The notes under the pieces are model-generated. The model was not told the DNA's origin. It saw only the letters and a program-made list of their open reading frames with translations, and searched no databases. 14,554 bases of DNA from an uncultured Eubacteriales bacterium. Its GTDB lineage: Bacteria; Bacillota; Clostridia; Lachnospirales; Anaerotignaceae. Made by a program: the position numbers and the translations under genes. Every line of letters starts with the position of its first letter. Position 1 is the stretch's first letter. This document shows, in pieces, positions 1 through 6,168 of this stretch. Location: NCBI GenBank assembly GCA_934256695.1, contig CAKQPE010000044.1:1-14554 (forward strand), in the 5' to 3' direction.

Positions 1-65
1 ATACAGCAATCTATCACAGAGCAGTTGAATAAAAAAATGCAATCAAAATGCAATTCTAAAAGGAA

Positions 66-105
66 AGAGCCTCAAAGCCCTTGAAAATAAAGGCTTTGAA
101 GCTCT
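66..105 (-). terminator. Probable terminator hairpin of guaA
   Basis: Just past the guaA stop codon, AGAGC (66-70) and TCAAAGCC (72-79) pair with GGCTTTGA (92-99) and GCTCT (101-105). One internal mismatch (71/100) interrupts the stem and the loop is about 12 nt. Read on the minus strand the stem is followed by TTTCCTTTTAG, a broken U-tract, so termination is likely but not textbook. The first 60 bases of the window hold nothing else I recognise. Confidence 0.6.
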
Positions 106-112
106 GCTCCAA

Positions 113-1654
113 CTATTCAAACTCTATAGTTGCAGGTGGTTTACCTGTGCAGTCGTACATTACACGGTTAACTCCTTTAACTTCATTTACAATTCTGTTT
201 GTTACCTTTGCAAGAACCTCCCATGGAAGCTGTGCGGCATCGGCAGTCATAAAGTCCGATGTGTTTACGGCACGGAGAGCTATTGCATAGTCATATGTTC
301 TGAAATCTCCCATTACACCTACAGAACGCATATTGGTAAGGGCTGCAAAATACTGACCGAGACCTTTGTCTATGCCTGCTTTTGCTATTTCTTCACGGTA
401 TATATAGTCAGCTTCCTGAACTATTTTTACTTTTTCTTCCGTTACTTCACCTATAATTCTTATTCCGAGACCAGGACCTGGGAACGGCTGACGGTAAACA
501 AGATAATCCGGTATACCAAGCTCAAGACCCACTTTTCTTACCTCGTCTTTAAACAACATTCTTAAAGGCTCTATAATTTCTTTAAAATCAACTACATCAG
601 GAAGACCGCCTACGTTATGATGTGACTTGATAACAGCTGATTTTCCAAGACCGCTTTCTATTACGTCAGGATATATTGTTCCCTGAACAAGGAAATCAAC
701 AGCACCGATTTTTTTAGCTTCTTCTTCAAAGACTCTTATAAACTCGGCACCGATAATTTTTCTCTTTGCTTCAGGCTCCTCAACACCTTTTAACTTATCA
801 TAATATCTCTGCTGAGCATTTACCCTTATAAAGTTAAGTTCATAAGGGCCATCAGGTCCAAATACAGCCTCAACTTCATCGCCCTCGTTCTTTCTTAAAA
901 GACCGTGGTCAACAAACACACATGTAAGCTGTTTTCCTATTGCTTTTGAAAGAAGAACAGCGGCAACAGAAGAATCAACACCGCCTGACAAAGCACAGAG
1001 AACTTTGCCTGTACCGATTTTTTCTCTAAGCTGATTTATTGTTGTTTCAACAAATGAATCCATCTTCCAGTCGCCTTTACAGCCACATACGTTATAAACA
1101 AAATTACTGAGCATCTTCATGCCTTCTGTTGTATGCATAACCTCAGGATGGAACTGTGTTGCATAAAATTTCTTTTCGTCACAGCTCATTGCAGCTACAG
1201 GGCAAACCGGTGTTTTAGCTGTTACTTTAAATCCTTCCGGTGCTTCGGAAATATAATCTGTATGACTCATCCAGCATACGGTTTTAGGTGAAACGCCTTC
1301 AAAAATAATATCTGAATTATCAACCTCAACCTCTGTATGACCATATTCGCTTACAGGTGCTGTTTCAACCTTTCCTCCAAGAGTATATGCCATAAGCTGG
1401 CTTCCGTAACAGATGCCGAGTATAGGAATACCCATTTCGAAAATCTCTTTTGCTATATGCGGTGAAGTTTCCTCATACACGCTGTTAGGTCCGCCTGTAA
1501 ATATAATGCCTTTTGGATTAAGAGCCTTAATTTCTTCTAAAGGCATTGTATATGGCTTAACTTCACAATAAACATTACATTCTCTAACTCGTCTTGCTAT
1601 GAGCTGGTTGTACTGTCCTCCGAAGTCAAGAACAATTACAAGTTCATTTTTCAT
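113..1654 (-). CDS. guaA: GMP synthase (glutamine-hydrolysing)
   Basis: Converts XMP to GMP using ATP and glutamine, the last step of guanine nucleotide synthesis in the cytoplasm. The 513-residue product has the usual length of the single-chain enzyme. Residues 1-190 form a class I glutamine amidotransferase with nucleophile Cys82 in GICYGSQ and the His169/Glu171 pair in FHPEV. The ATP-pyrophosphatase domain carries the PP-loop SGGVDSS at 223-229. The C-terminal dimerisation domain ends in the typical KPPATIEFE. The ATG is preceded by GGAGGT with 7-nt spacing, which fixes the start. The gene is monocistronic as far as visible, with its own promoter at 1703-1731 and a hairpin after the stop. 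No guanine or xanthine riboswitch fits in the roughly 40-nt leader. Identification is near certain from the motifs. Confidence 0.97.
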   Translation of the reverse strand: MKNELVIVLDFGGQYNQLIARRVRECNVYCEVKPYTMPLEEIKALNPKGIIFTGGPNSVYEETSPHIAKEIFEMGIPILGICYGSQLMAYTLGGKVETAPVSEYGHTEVEVDNSDIIFEGVSPKTVCWMSHTDYISEAPEGFKVTAKTPVCPVAAMSCDEKKFYATQFHPEVMHTTEGMKMLSNFVYNVCGCKGDWKMDSFVETTINQLREKIGTGKVLCALSGGVDSSVAAVLLSKAIGKQLTCVFVDHGLLRKNEGDEVEAVFGPDGPYELNFIRVNAQQRYYDKLKGVEEPEAKRKIIGAEFIRVFEEEAKKIGAVDFLVQGTIYPDVIESGLGKSAVIKSHHNVGGLPDVVDFKEIIEPLRMLFKDEVRKVGLELGIPDYLVYRQPFPGPGLGIRIIGEVTEEKVKIVQEADYIYREEIAKAGIDKGLGQYFAALTNMRSVGVMGDFRTYDYAIALRAVNTSDFMTADAAQLPWEVLAKVTNRIVNEVKGVNRVMYDCTGKPPATIEFE

Positions 1655-1702
1655 CTATTATACCTCCGATTGATAATTTAAACGCACGTTAATAATCAAA
1701 AT

Positions 1703-1731
1703 ATTTTAACAAAAAACAAATTTCTTGTCAA
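1703..1731 (-). promoter_or_regulatory. Vegetative promoter of guaA
   Basis: On the minus strand a perfect -35 TTGACA (1726-1731) is followed by a 17-nt spacer and the -10 TAAAAT (1703-1708). This predicts a transcript start near 1696 and a short leader into the guaA ribosome binding site at 1662-1667. Element A lies just upstream of this promoter, so guaA transcripts should not contain it. Confidence 0.75.
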
Positions 1732-1770
1732 ACCTATAAAAACATAGTATCACAGCATTGATTTTTTTTC

Positions 1771-1926
1771 AAGACCTTGGGGTTTCACCCCAACCCCTAA
1801 CCAGCTTTTGAAAAAGCTGGAGCAAAACTTTTAACATATAACGTAATTTCATTGCGTTTTGATAAAGTTTACGTCCACCCTTTCCAAAGGGTGGCAGAGT
1901 TTGAGACAGAGTCTCAAGGTTTTAGA
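1771..1926. repeat. Composite palindromic repeat, element A (five hairpin modules)
   Basis: This is an intergenic block of consecutive short hairpins. TTGGGGT/ACCCCAA lies at 1777-1793 with a 3-nt loop. CCAGCTTTT/AAAAGCTGG lies at 1801-1820 with a 2-nt loop. AACGTAAT/ATTGCGTT lies at 1840-1858 with loop TTC. CCACCCTTT/AAAGGGTGG lies at 1875-1894 with a 2-nt loop. TTGAGAC/GTCTCAA lies at 1901-1917 with a 3-nt loop. Read on the minus strand, the block aligns module for module with element B at 4155-4310, starting in aaaacc and ending in ggtctt, with the linkers conserved. It lies between the divergent guaA and aminotransferase promoters. No coding potential is apparent. It is probably a member of a dispersed non-autonomous repeat family; its function is unknown. 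Confidence 0.85.
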
Positions 1927-1949
1927 TCTTCATGTCTTTTAATTTTTAT

Positions 1950-1978
1950 TTGTAATTTACCTGCAATGATTATATAAT
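1950..1978 (+). promoter_or_regulatory. Promoter of the class I aminotransferase
   Basis: TTGTAA (1950-1955), a 17-nt spacer and a perfect TATAAT (1973-1978) lie upstream of GGGAGGT (1991-1997) and the ATG at 2009. The -35 is only moderate. The resulting leader is short, about 25 nt, and does not include element A. Confidence 0.6.
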
Positions 1979-2008
1979 TATATAAAAAACGGGAGGTTTT
2001 CAAACATT

Positions 2009-3190
2009 ATGCCAAAACTCAGCAACAGAACCGATACTTTTACAGAATCTATGATTCGTAAAATGACACGAATATCTATTGATAATAATGCCATAAATCT
2101 TTCTCAGGGTTTCCCTGACTTTAATCCGCCTAAGCCGCTTCTTGACAGACTTGCACAGGTAGCTTACGAAGGCCCTCACCAGTATGAGGTTACATGGGGT
2201 TCGGAAAAAATAAGAGCCGGACTTGTAAAAAAACATAAACACTTTACAGGACAGGATATTGATCCGGATAAAAATATCGTTGTAACCTGCGGAAGCACAG
2301 AAGCAATGATGGCCACAATGCTTACTGTTTGCAATCCGGGAGAAAAAGTAATCGTTTTCTCGCCTTTCTATGAAAACTACAGTGCCGATGCAATACTCTC
2401 CAGTGCAGTGCCTATATTTGTTCCTCTTAATCCACCGGAATTTACATTCGATCCAAATGTTTTGGAGGACGCATTTAAACAGGGACCGAAAGCCATTATT
2501 GTATGCAATCCTTCAAACCCTTCCGGCCGAGTATTTACAATGGATGAGCTTAAAATAATAGCAGAACTTGCTGTTAAGTATGATACATTCGTTATTACAG
2601 ACGAGGTTTACGAACACATTGTTTATAAACCATACAAACATATATATTTCTCAAATCTTCCGGGAATGAGAGAACGAACCATTACTTGCAACTCACTCTC
2701 AAAGACATATTCAATTACCGGCTGGAGACTCGGCTATGTAATTGCTGAGGACTATATTATCGACAGAGTCAAAAAAGTTCACGACTTCCTTACAGTAGGT
2801 GCGGCAGCTCCTTTACAGGAAGCAGTTTCAACAGCCCTTGCTTTTGATGACAGTTATTACGATGAACTTCTTGGCATATATACGGAAAAGAAAGACCTCT
2901 TTACATATGGACTCAAGAGTCTTGGTTTTGATTTCACAGAGCCTCAAGGTGCATACTACGTAATGGTAAACGTAGGCAAGTACAAGGTAAACAATGACAT
3001 CAAGTTCTGTGAATGGATGGCTCGTGAAGTAGGCGTAGGTGCTGTTCCCGGTTCAAGCTTCTTCCGTGAGGATATAACAAACTATGTTCGTTTCCACTTT
3101 GCAAAGAGTAGTGACACACTGGAAAAAGCCCTTGACAGACTTTCATACCTTGACAAGAAAGCCAAAGCTGCCAACGGTCACTTCGAGTAA
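2009..3190 (+). CDS. Class I/II PLP aminotransferase (methionine/kynurenine/aromatic type)
   Basis: Fold-type I pyridoxal-phosphate aminotransferase of 393 residues, the usual length for the family. The N-terminal INLSQGFPDF (residues 29-38) is typical of the branch that contains E. coli YbdL and the kynurenine/glutamine transaminase K enzymes. NPSNPSGRV (167-175), Asp198 and Tyr201 contact the cofactor. Lys232 in SLSKTYSITGWRLGY forms the Schiff base, and Arg361 in NYVRFHF should bind the substrate carboxylate. The likely reaction is transfer of an amino group from methionine, an aromatic amino acid or another amino acid to a 2-oxo acid; the substrate cannot be fixed from sequence. GGGAGGT precedes the ATG by 11 nt, slightly long. 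The gene is monocistronic, with repeats on both sides and PLP enzymes of amino acid breakdown nearby. An aspartate aminotransferase role is an alternative. Confidence 0.93.
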   Translation: MPKLSNRTDTFTESMIRKMTRISIDNNAINLSQGFPDFNPPKPLLDRLAQVAYEGPHQYEVTWGSEKIRAGLVKKHKHFTGQDIDPDKNIVVTCGSTEAMMATMLTVCNPGEKVIVFSPFYENYSADAILSSAVPIFVPLNPPEFTFDPNVLEDAFKQGPKAIIVCNPSNPSGRVFTMDELKIIAELAVKYDTFVITDEVYEHIVYKPYKHIYFSNLPGMRERTITCNSLSKTYSITGWRLGYVIAEDYIIDRVKKVHDFLTVGAAAPLQEAVSTALAFDDSYYDELLGIYTEKKDLFTYGLKSLGFDFTEPQGAYYVMVNVGKYKVNNDIKFCEWMAREVGVGAVPGSSFFREDITNYVRFHFAKSSDTLEKALDRLSYLDKKAKAANGHFE

Positions 3191-3193
3191 TAA

Positions 3194-3331
3194 ACCGTGG
3201 ACTCTGTCCATACCTGTGAACTTTCTTGGTCAGAATTTTTGCTACGCAAAAACGACTTCATCGCCCTGTTTCTTCTGGGTGCATACTTTGCTGTTTCTTA
3301 AAGTTCAATCAAAACGCAATTTCATTTCGTT
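3194..3331. repeat. Hairpin repeat, element C (partial relative of A and B)
   Basis: It begins four bases after the aminotransferase stop with the core accgtggactctgtccat (3195-3211), whose stem matches the element B core except for a terminal G·U pair. The next segment is bounded by inverted GAACTTT (3218-3224) and AAAGTTC (3300-3306) and contains TTTTTGC-tac-GCAAAAA (3236-3252). It ends with AACGcAAT-TTC-ATTtCGTT (3313-3331), the same small hairpin type as in element A. The middle does not resemble A or B, so this looks like a recombined or decayed family member. No gene is recognisable here. Confidence 0.6.
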
Positions 3332-3360
3332 TTTCGTAAAACCATTTGCACTGATTTTTG

Positions 3361-3432
3361 CCGTCCCTGAAAGGGAAGGTGGCAAACCGCAGGTTTGACG
3401 GAAGGGTTTTAAAGCCTTCCCTCACGCAGTGA
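3361..3432. repeat. Intergenic repeat with CAAACC/GGTTTG and GGAAGG/CCTTCC hairpins
   Basis: A run of small palindromes: TCCCT/AGGGA near 3364-3376, CAAACC-gca-GGTTTG (3383-3397), GGAAGG/CCTTCC (3400-3420) and TCAC-gca-GTGA (3422-3432). The GC-rich look, unlike the surrounding AT-rich intergenic DNA, resembles short dispersed repeats I recall from gut Firmicutes genomes. That comparison is from memory and unverified. No coding signal is seen. Confidence 0.55.
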
Positions 3433-3470
3433 CAGATGAGTGAAAATCAACGTAAAATTAATTAGAAAAT

Positions 3471-3525
3471 CCCCTCATCCGTTTCGCCTGCGACTCAACA
3501 CCTTCTCCACAAGGAGAAGGCTTAT
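3471..3525. repeat. Intergenic repeat ending in CCTTCTCC/GGAGAAGG hairpin
   Basis: The stretch starts cccctcatccg and ends in a perfect 8-bp stem with a 4-nt loop, CCTTCTCC-acaa-GGAGAAGG (3501-3520). A ctcatccg-to-ccttctcc arrangement is a common form of short repeat in Lachnospiraceae and related genomes, as far as I recall. There is no poly-T after the stem, so it is unlikely to be a terminator. It probably belongs with the neighbouring 3361-3432 repeat. Confidence 0.55.
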
Positions 3526-3550
3526 TAGTGACAAATTTATGCTTAATACA

Positions 3551-3579
3551 AAAATCCCATGACTTTCTCATGGGATTTT
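3551..3579. terminator. Bidirectional terminator between aminotransferase side and nrdR
   Basis: A perfect 12-bp stem, AAAATCCCATGA (3551-3562) and TCATGGGATTTT (3568-3579), with loop CTTTC. T-rich tails follow on both strands. It lies 60 nt beyond the nrdR stop and would also stop rightward readthrough from the aminotransferase and repeat region. Confidence 0.85.
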
Positions 3580-3582
3580 ATT

Positions 3583-3612
3583 AAAAGTCTTATTCAATTT
3601 TTTCAAAAATTG
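3583..3612. repeat. Solo hairpin module resembling module 4 of elements A and B
   Basis: CAATTTTT-TC-AAAAATTG (3595-3612) is a perfect 8-bp stem with the same TC loop as the fourth module of element B (4260-4277) and the A equivalent (1801-1820). It is preceded by aaaagtcttatt, comparable to aaaagttttgatc in B. The arm bases differ but pairing is kept. It lies between nrdR and its terminator. Confidence 0.5.
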
Positions 3613-3638
3613 CAAGCAGTGAGCAAAACTCCAATTTC

Positions 3639-4112
3639 TCAATCCTTTTCTTGTGTTCCTTTGTCGGCAATCATTTTTTTAAGCTCGTCCATAAATGTAT
3701 TTATGTCCTTAAACTGGCGGTAAACAGACGCAAAACGTACATAAGCAACCTCATCTATGCTTTTAAGACGCTCCATTACCATATTGCCTATGTTCTTGCT
3801 TTCTATCTCTTTATCCATAGAACTCATAACGGCATTTTCAATATCGTCTACTATTGATTGTATCTGTGCTACCGTAATAGAACGCTTATTGCAGCTTTTC
3901 ATTATGCCGCTCATCAGCTTATTTTTATCAAATGTTTCCCTTGTGCCATTATTCTTTATAACCGTCATTGGAATAGTATCTATTCTTTCATAAGTAGTAA
4001 ATCGTTTTCCGCACTTTTCACAAAATCTTCTTCTTCTGATAGTTGTGTTCTCGTCCTGACTTCTGGAATCTATAACCTTTGTATCTTCGTTGTTGCAAAA
4101 CGGACATTTCAT
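3639..4112 (-). CDS. nrdR: Transcriptional repressor NrdR of ribonucleotide reductase genes
   Basis: 157-residue regulator that senses ATP/dATP and represses ribonucleotide reductase operons. The N-terminal zinc ribbon has Cys3, Cys6, Cys31 and Cys34, with the family signature RRRRFC just before the second pair. An ATP-cone domain follows at about residues 49-139. The length and the acidic/lysine tail are normal. AGGAGGT with 7-nt spacing supports the ATG. In many Clostridia nrdR lies next to ylmC, as here. In this window the two are split by the 270-bp gap containing element B, and nrdR seems to have its own promoter at 4322-4349, so the mRNA would start with a leader of about 200 nt full of hairpins. 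No ribonucleotide reductase gene is visible in the window. Confidence 0.97.
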   Translation of the reverse strand: MKCPFCNNEDTKVIDSRSQDENTTIRRRRFCEKCGKRFTTYERIDTIPMTVIKNNGTRETFDKNKLMSGIMKSCNKRSITVAQIQSIVDDIENAVMSSMDKEIESKNIGNMVMERLKSIDEVAYVRFASVYRQFKDINTFMDELKKMIADKGTQEKD

Positions 4113-4154
4113 ATAAATTACCTCCTGTTTGGCAAATTCCTGCCCCTAAACAGT

Positions 4155-4310
4155 AAAACCGTGGACTCTGTCCACACCTGCAATCCTTTAAAAAGGATTG
4201 ACCTAAACTTTAACAAGATACCATGACCATAGTCATGGTATCTGATAAAAGTTTTGATCCAACTTTTTCAAAAGTTGTTCAGGGTTTGGGGTGAAACCCC
4301 AAGGTCTTCA
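4155..4310. repeat. Composite palindromic repeat, element B (five hairpin modules)
   Basis: Five hairpins in series. GTGGAC-TCT-GTCCAC lies at 4161-4175. CAATCCTTT-AA-AAAGGATTG lies at 4181-4200. GATACCATGAC-CATA-GTCATGGTATC lies at 4217-4242, with 11 bp. CAACTTTT-TC-AAAAGTTG lies at 4260-4277. TTGGGGT-GAA-ACCCCAA lies at 4286-4302. The element is the inverted relative of element A, with the same module order. The linkers agree (aaaacc, taaacttta, aaaagttttg-tcc, ggtctt), while most stems differ in sequence yet remain paired. It fills most of the gap between ylmC and nrdR, downstream of a minus-strand promoter, and so is probably transcribed as the nrdR leader. Confidence 0.85.
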
Positions 4311-4321
4311 TTGTATTGAAT

Positions 4322-4349
4322 AGTATAATTAAAATTATACCATTGTCAA
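4322..4349 (-). promoter_or_regulatory. Probable promoter of nrdR leader
   Basis: On the minus strand TTGACA (4344-4349), a 16-nt spacer and TATACT (4322-4327) form a good vegetative promoter between the ylmC stop and element B. Transcription would start near 4315 and run through all five hairpins before reaching nrdR at 4112. Confidence 0.65.
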
Positions 4350-4382
4350 CCCATTTTTTTCAATTAAATACAACTATTTTTT

Positions 4383-4640
4383 TCAGCAATCTCTTTCATA
4401 GTTTTGTAAACATACATCTATCAGTATTATATCATCACCTATCCGTACTATTTTCTCCCACGGTATAATATAAACTGAGTTTACACAGAGAAAATTAAAA
4501 TACTTGTTCCCAACCGGTATTATTATACTGCAAATGCGTCCGCTTTTTACATCTATCTCCAAATCGAATATGTTCCCGACCTTCATTCCGTCACATATAT
4601 TTATGACTTCCTTCTTTTTAAAACAGCTGAATCTCTCCAT
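4383..4640 (-). CDS. ylmC: YlmC/YmxH-family PRC-barrel sporulation protein
   Basis: Small 85-residue protein with the compact PRC-barrel typical of YlmC/YmxH. The sequence shows a KKEVINICDG start, then DLEIDVKSGRICSIIIP, then IPWEKIVRIGDDIILID, matching the family order of strand-forming segments. The family is widespread in spore-forming Firmicutes and often neighbours sigG and nrdR; its biochemical role is not established. The ribosome binding site is weak (GGGAT about 12 nt upstream), and no better in-frame start is evident. nrdR lies downstream on the same strand. The extra cysteines and short tail (NYERDC) are not unusual for such a small protein. Confidence 0.85.
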   Translation of the reverse strand: MERFSCFKKKEVINICDGMKVGNIFDLEIDVKSGRICSIIIPVGNKYFNFLCVNSVYIIPWEKIVRIGDDIILIDVCLQNYERDC

Positions 4641-4710
4641 ATTTTCATTATCCCGATAAACCTTGTTATTTCCTATTTTATTCTTAAATTCTTTTATATA
4701 TTACTTTTAA

Positions 4711-4739
4711 TTGACTTATGAAATCGTTACCTGTATCAT
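4711..4739 (+). promoter_or_regulatory. Promoter of the threonine aldolase family gene
   Basis: TTGACT (4711-4716), a 17-nt spacer and TATCAT (4734-4739) lie 30 bases upstream of the ATG at 4770, with AGGAG at 4756-4760 as ribosome binding site. The leader would be only about 25 nt. Confidence 0.65.
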
Positions 4740-4769
4740 TAAAGTAATACTAAAAAGGAGTGGATTTTT

Positions 4770-5804
4770 ATGATACGACTTAACAACGATTACTGTTTCG
4801 GTGCACATGAAAACATTTTAAAGGCTCTTGAAAAATTTAATGCCGAGGCAAATCCCGGATACGGTCTTGACGATCACTGTGTCGAGGCTGCCGAAAACAT
4901 CAAAAAAGTTTGCAATATTCCTAATGCTCACGTTCATTTTGTAACAGGCGGAACACAAACAAACCTGCTTGTTATAACAGCTGCTTTAAGACCATATCAA
5001 GGTGCTGTATGTGTCGAGTCCGGTCATATAAACGCCCATGAGACCGGTGCTGTTGAAAACTGCGGCTACAAAATACTTACCGCACCCGGAACAAACGGTA
5101 AAATAACAGCACAGGAAATAGAAAAAATAGCTGTTGACTATGAAACAAGCCCTGTTCCAGAGCATATAACAGAGCCTAAACTGGTATACATATCATTCCC
5201 TACGGAAACAGGATCGATATATTCCAAAAAAGAACTTACAGATATATCAAATGTATGCAAAAACCACGGACTTTATCTCTTTGTTGATGGTGCAAGATTA
5301 TGCTATGGCCTTGCCGGTGAAAACAATGACGTTTCAATAGAGGACATAGCCGCTTTGTCAGACGTATTTTATATCGGCGGAACAAAATGCGGTCTCCTTT
5401 TCGGCGAAGCAATAGTAATAAATAATGACGAACTAAAGCCTGCTTTCCGTCACTACATAAAACAGAAAGGTGCTATGCTTGCAAAAGGCTGGCTTCTTGG
5501 AATACAGTTTAACGAAATGTTCAAAGACGGACTTTATTTCAAAATCGGTCAGAATGCAGTAAAACAGGCTCTCAGAATAAAAGAAGCATTTAAGGCAAAG
5601 AACATTCCTTTTGACAGTGACAGCCCTACTAATCAGCAGTTTGTAATTCTGCCTGACAGCGATCTTGAAAAACTCAGCAAAAAATATTTTTATGAGTACG
5701 AAAGCCGTGTTGACGAAACCCACAGCTGTGTACGTTTCTGCACAAGCTGGGCAACAAACGACAGCGATATTGACGAACTTATAAAAGATATTGAGAGTTT
5801 ATAA
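4770..5804 (+). CDS. Threonine aldolase family PLP enzyme (low-specificity L-threonine aldolase type)
   Basis: Fold-type I PLP enzyme of 344 residues, the usual size of low-specificity threonine aldolases, which split threonine or allo-threonine into glycine and acetaldehyde. Seen in the sequence are VTGGTQTN (58-65) for the phosphate, SGHINAHETG (84-93), FVDGARLCYG (171-180) with Asp173 for the pyridine nitrogen, and YIGGTKCGLLFGEA with Lys206 as the Schiff-base residue. GGTK with a downstream glycine matches the bacterial aldolase subgroup. Related beta-eliminating lyases share the fold, so the exact amino acid substrate is inferred. The gene has its own promoter and a strong terminator after the stop, so it is a single-gene unit. 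It lies among other amino-acid-acting PLP genes. Confidence 0.9.
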   Translation: MIRLNNDYCFGAHENILKALEKFNAEANPGYGLDDHCVEAAENIKKVCNIPNAHVHFVTGGTQTNLLVITAALRPYQGAVCVESGHINAHETGAVENCGYKILTAPGTNGKITAQEIEKIAVDYETSPVPEHITEPKLVYISFPTETGSIYSKKELTDISNVCKNHGLYLFVDGARLCYGLAGENNDVSIEDIAALSDVFYIGGTKCGLLFGEAIVINNDELKPAFRHYIKQKGAMLAKGWLLGIQFNEMFKDGLYFKIGQNAVKQALRIKEAFKAKNIPFDSDSPTNQQFVILPDSDLEKLSKKYFYEYESRVDETHSCVRFCTSWATNDSDIDELIKDIESL

Positions 5805-5831
5805 AATACAAAAATAATTTTTTGGCAATTT

Positions 5832-5862
5832 AAAGCCTTTGGAAAAATCCAAAGGCTTTTTT
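5832..5862 (+). terminator. Strong terminator after the aldolase gene
   Basis: A perfect 12-bp stem, AAAGCCTTTGGA (5832-5843) and TCCAAAGGCTTT (5848-5859), with loop AAAA. It is followed by a T-run to 5863 and lies 28 nt after the stop codon. Confidence 0.92.
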
Positions 5863-5891
5863 TCTTTCGTATATTTTGGCTTATGCTTTTT

Positions 5892-6104
5892 TTATCTTTT
5901 TTTGTAAACAGCCAAATCTTTATCAATATATTCCTTCTTCATTGCAACAATTTCTTTCGACAATATAATTAACGCTATAAGGTTAGGTATTATTATTAAA
6001 CCATTAACCGTATCTGCAATATCCCAAACTATACTCTCTCCCGAAACCGCACCGAAAATTATTGCTACAATCCATATAACTTTTATTACTATTTTTGATT
6101 TTTC
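5892..6104 (-). pseudogene. C-terminal relic of an AGCS sodium:amino acid symporter
   Basis: The minus-strand reading frame from 6104 to the stop at 5892-5894 encodes about 70 residues that match the end of AGCS transporters. A membrane segment (VIWIVAIIFGAVSG) is followed by IVWDIADTVNGLIIIPNLIA and LIILSKEIV, then a charged tail ending YKKR. The segment NGLIIIPNLIALIILS is the last membrane helix of the classical family members. A TGA stands directly upstream in frame (6105-6107), and the remaining 400 or so residues of the transporter are absent, replaced by the terminator of the lyase gene. There is no ribosome binding site or sensible start. It is not a recent copy of the intact transporter at 9359, whose end reads differently (VDVIIAFPTFFNVIALIILS). 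A deletion relic is the best explanation. Confidence 0.8.
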
Positions 6105-6108
6105 TCAC

Positions 6109-6144
6109 AAAAAGCGGAGATACAGAAATATTTTGTATCCCCGC
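6109..6144 (-). terminator. Terminator of the methionine gamma-lyase gene
   Basis: On the minus strand GCGGGGATACA (6144-6134) pairs with TGTATCTCCGC (6124-6114), with one G·U pair and a loop of about 9 nt, followed by TTTTT. It lies 24 nt after the lyase stop and directly abuts the transporter relic. Confidence 0.85.
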
Positions 6145-6168
6145 CATTGAGACATAATTATTAAATTA

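Noticed and set aside
1655..1772. Guanine or xanthine riboswitch upstream of guaA
   Set aside because: The promoter at 1703-1731 leaves a leader of only about 40 nt, with no purine-aptamer pattern.
3191..4310. CRISPR array because of repeated short palindromes
   Set aside because: The copies are irregularly spaced, inverted relative to each other, have no uniform spacers, and there are no cas genes.
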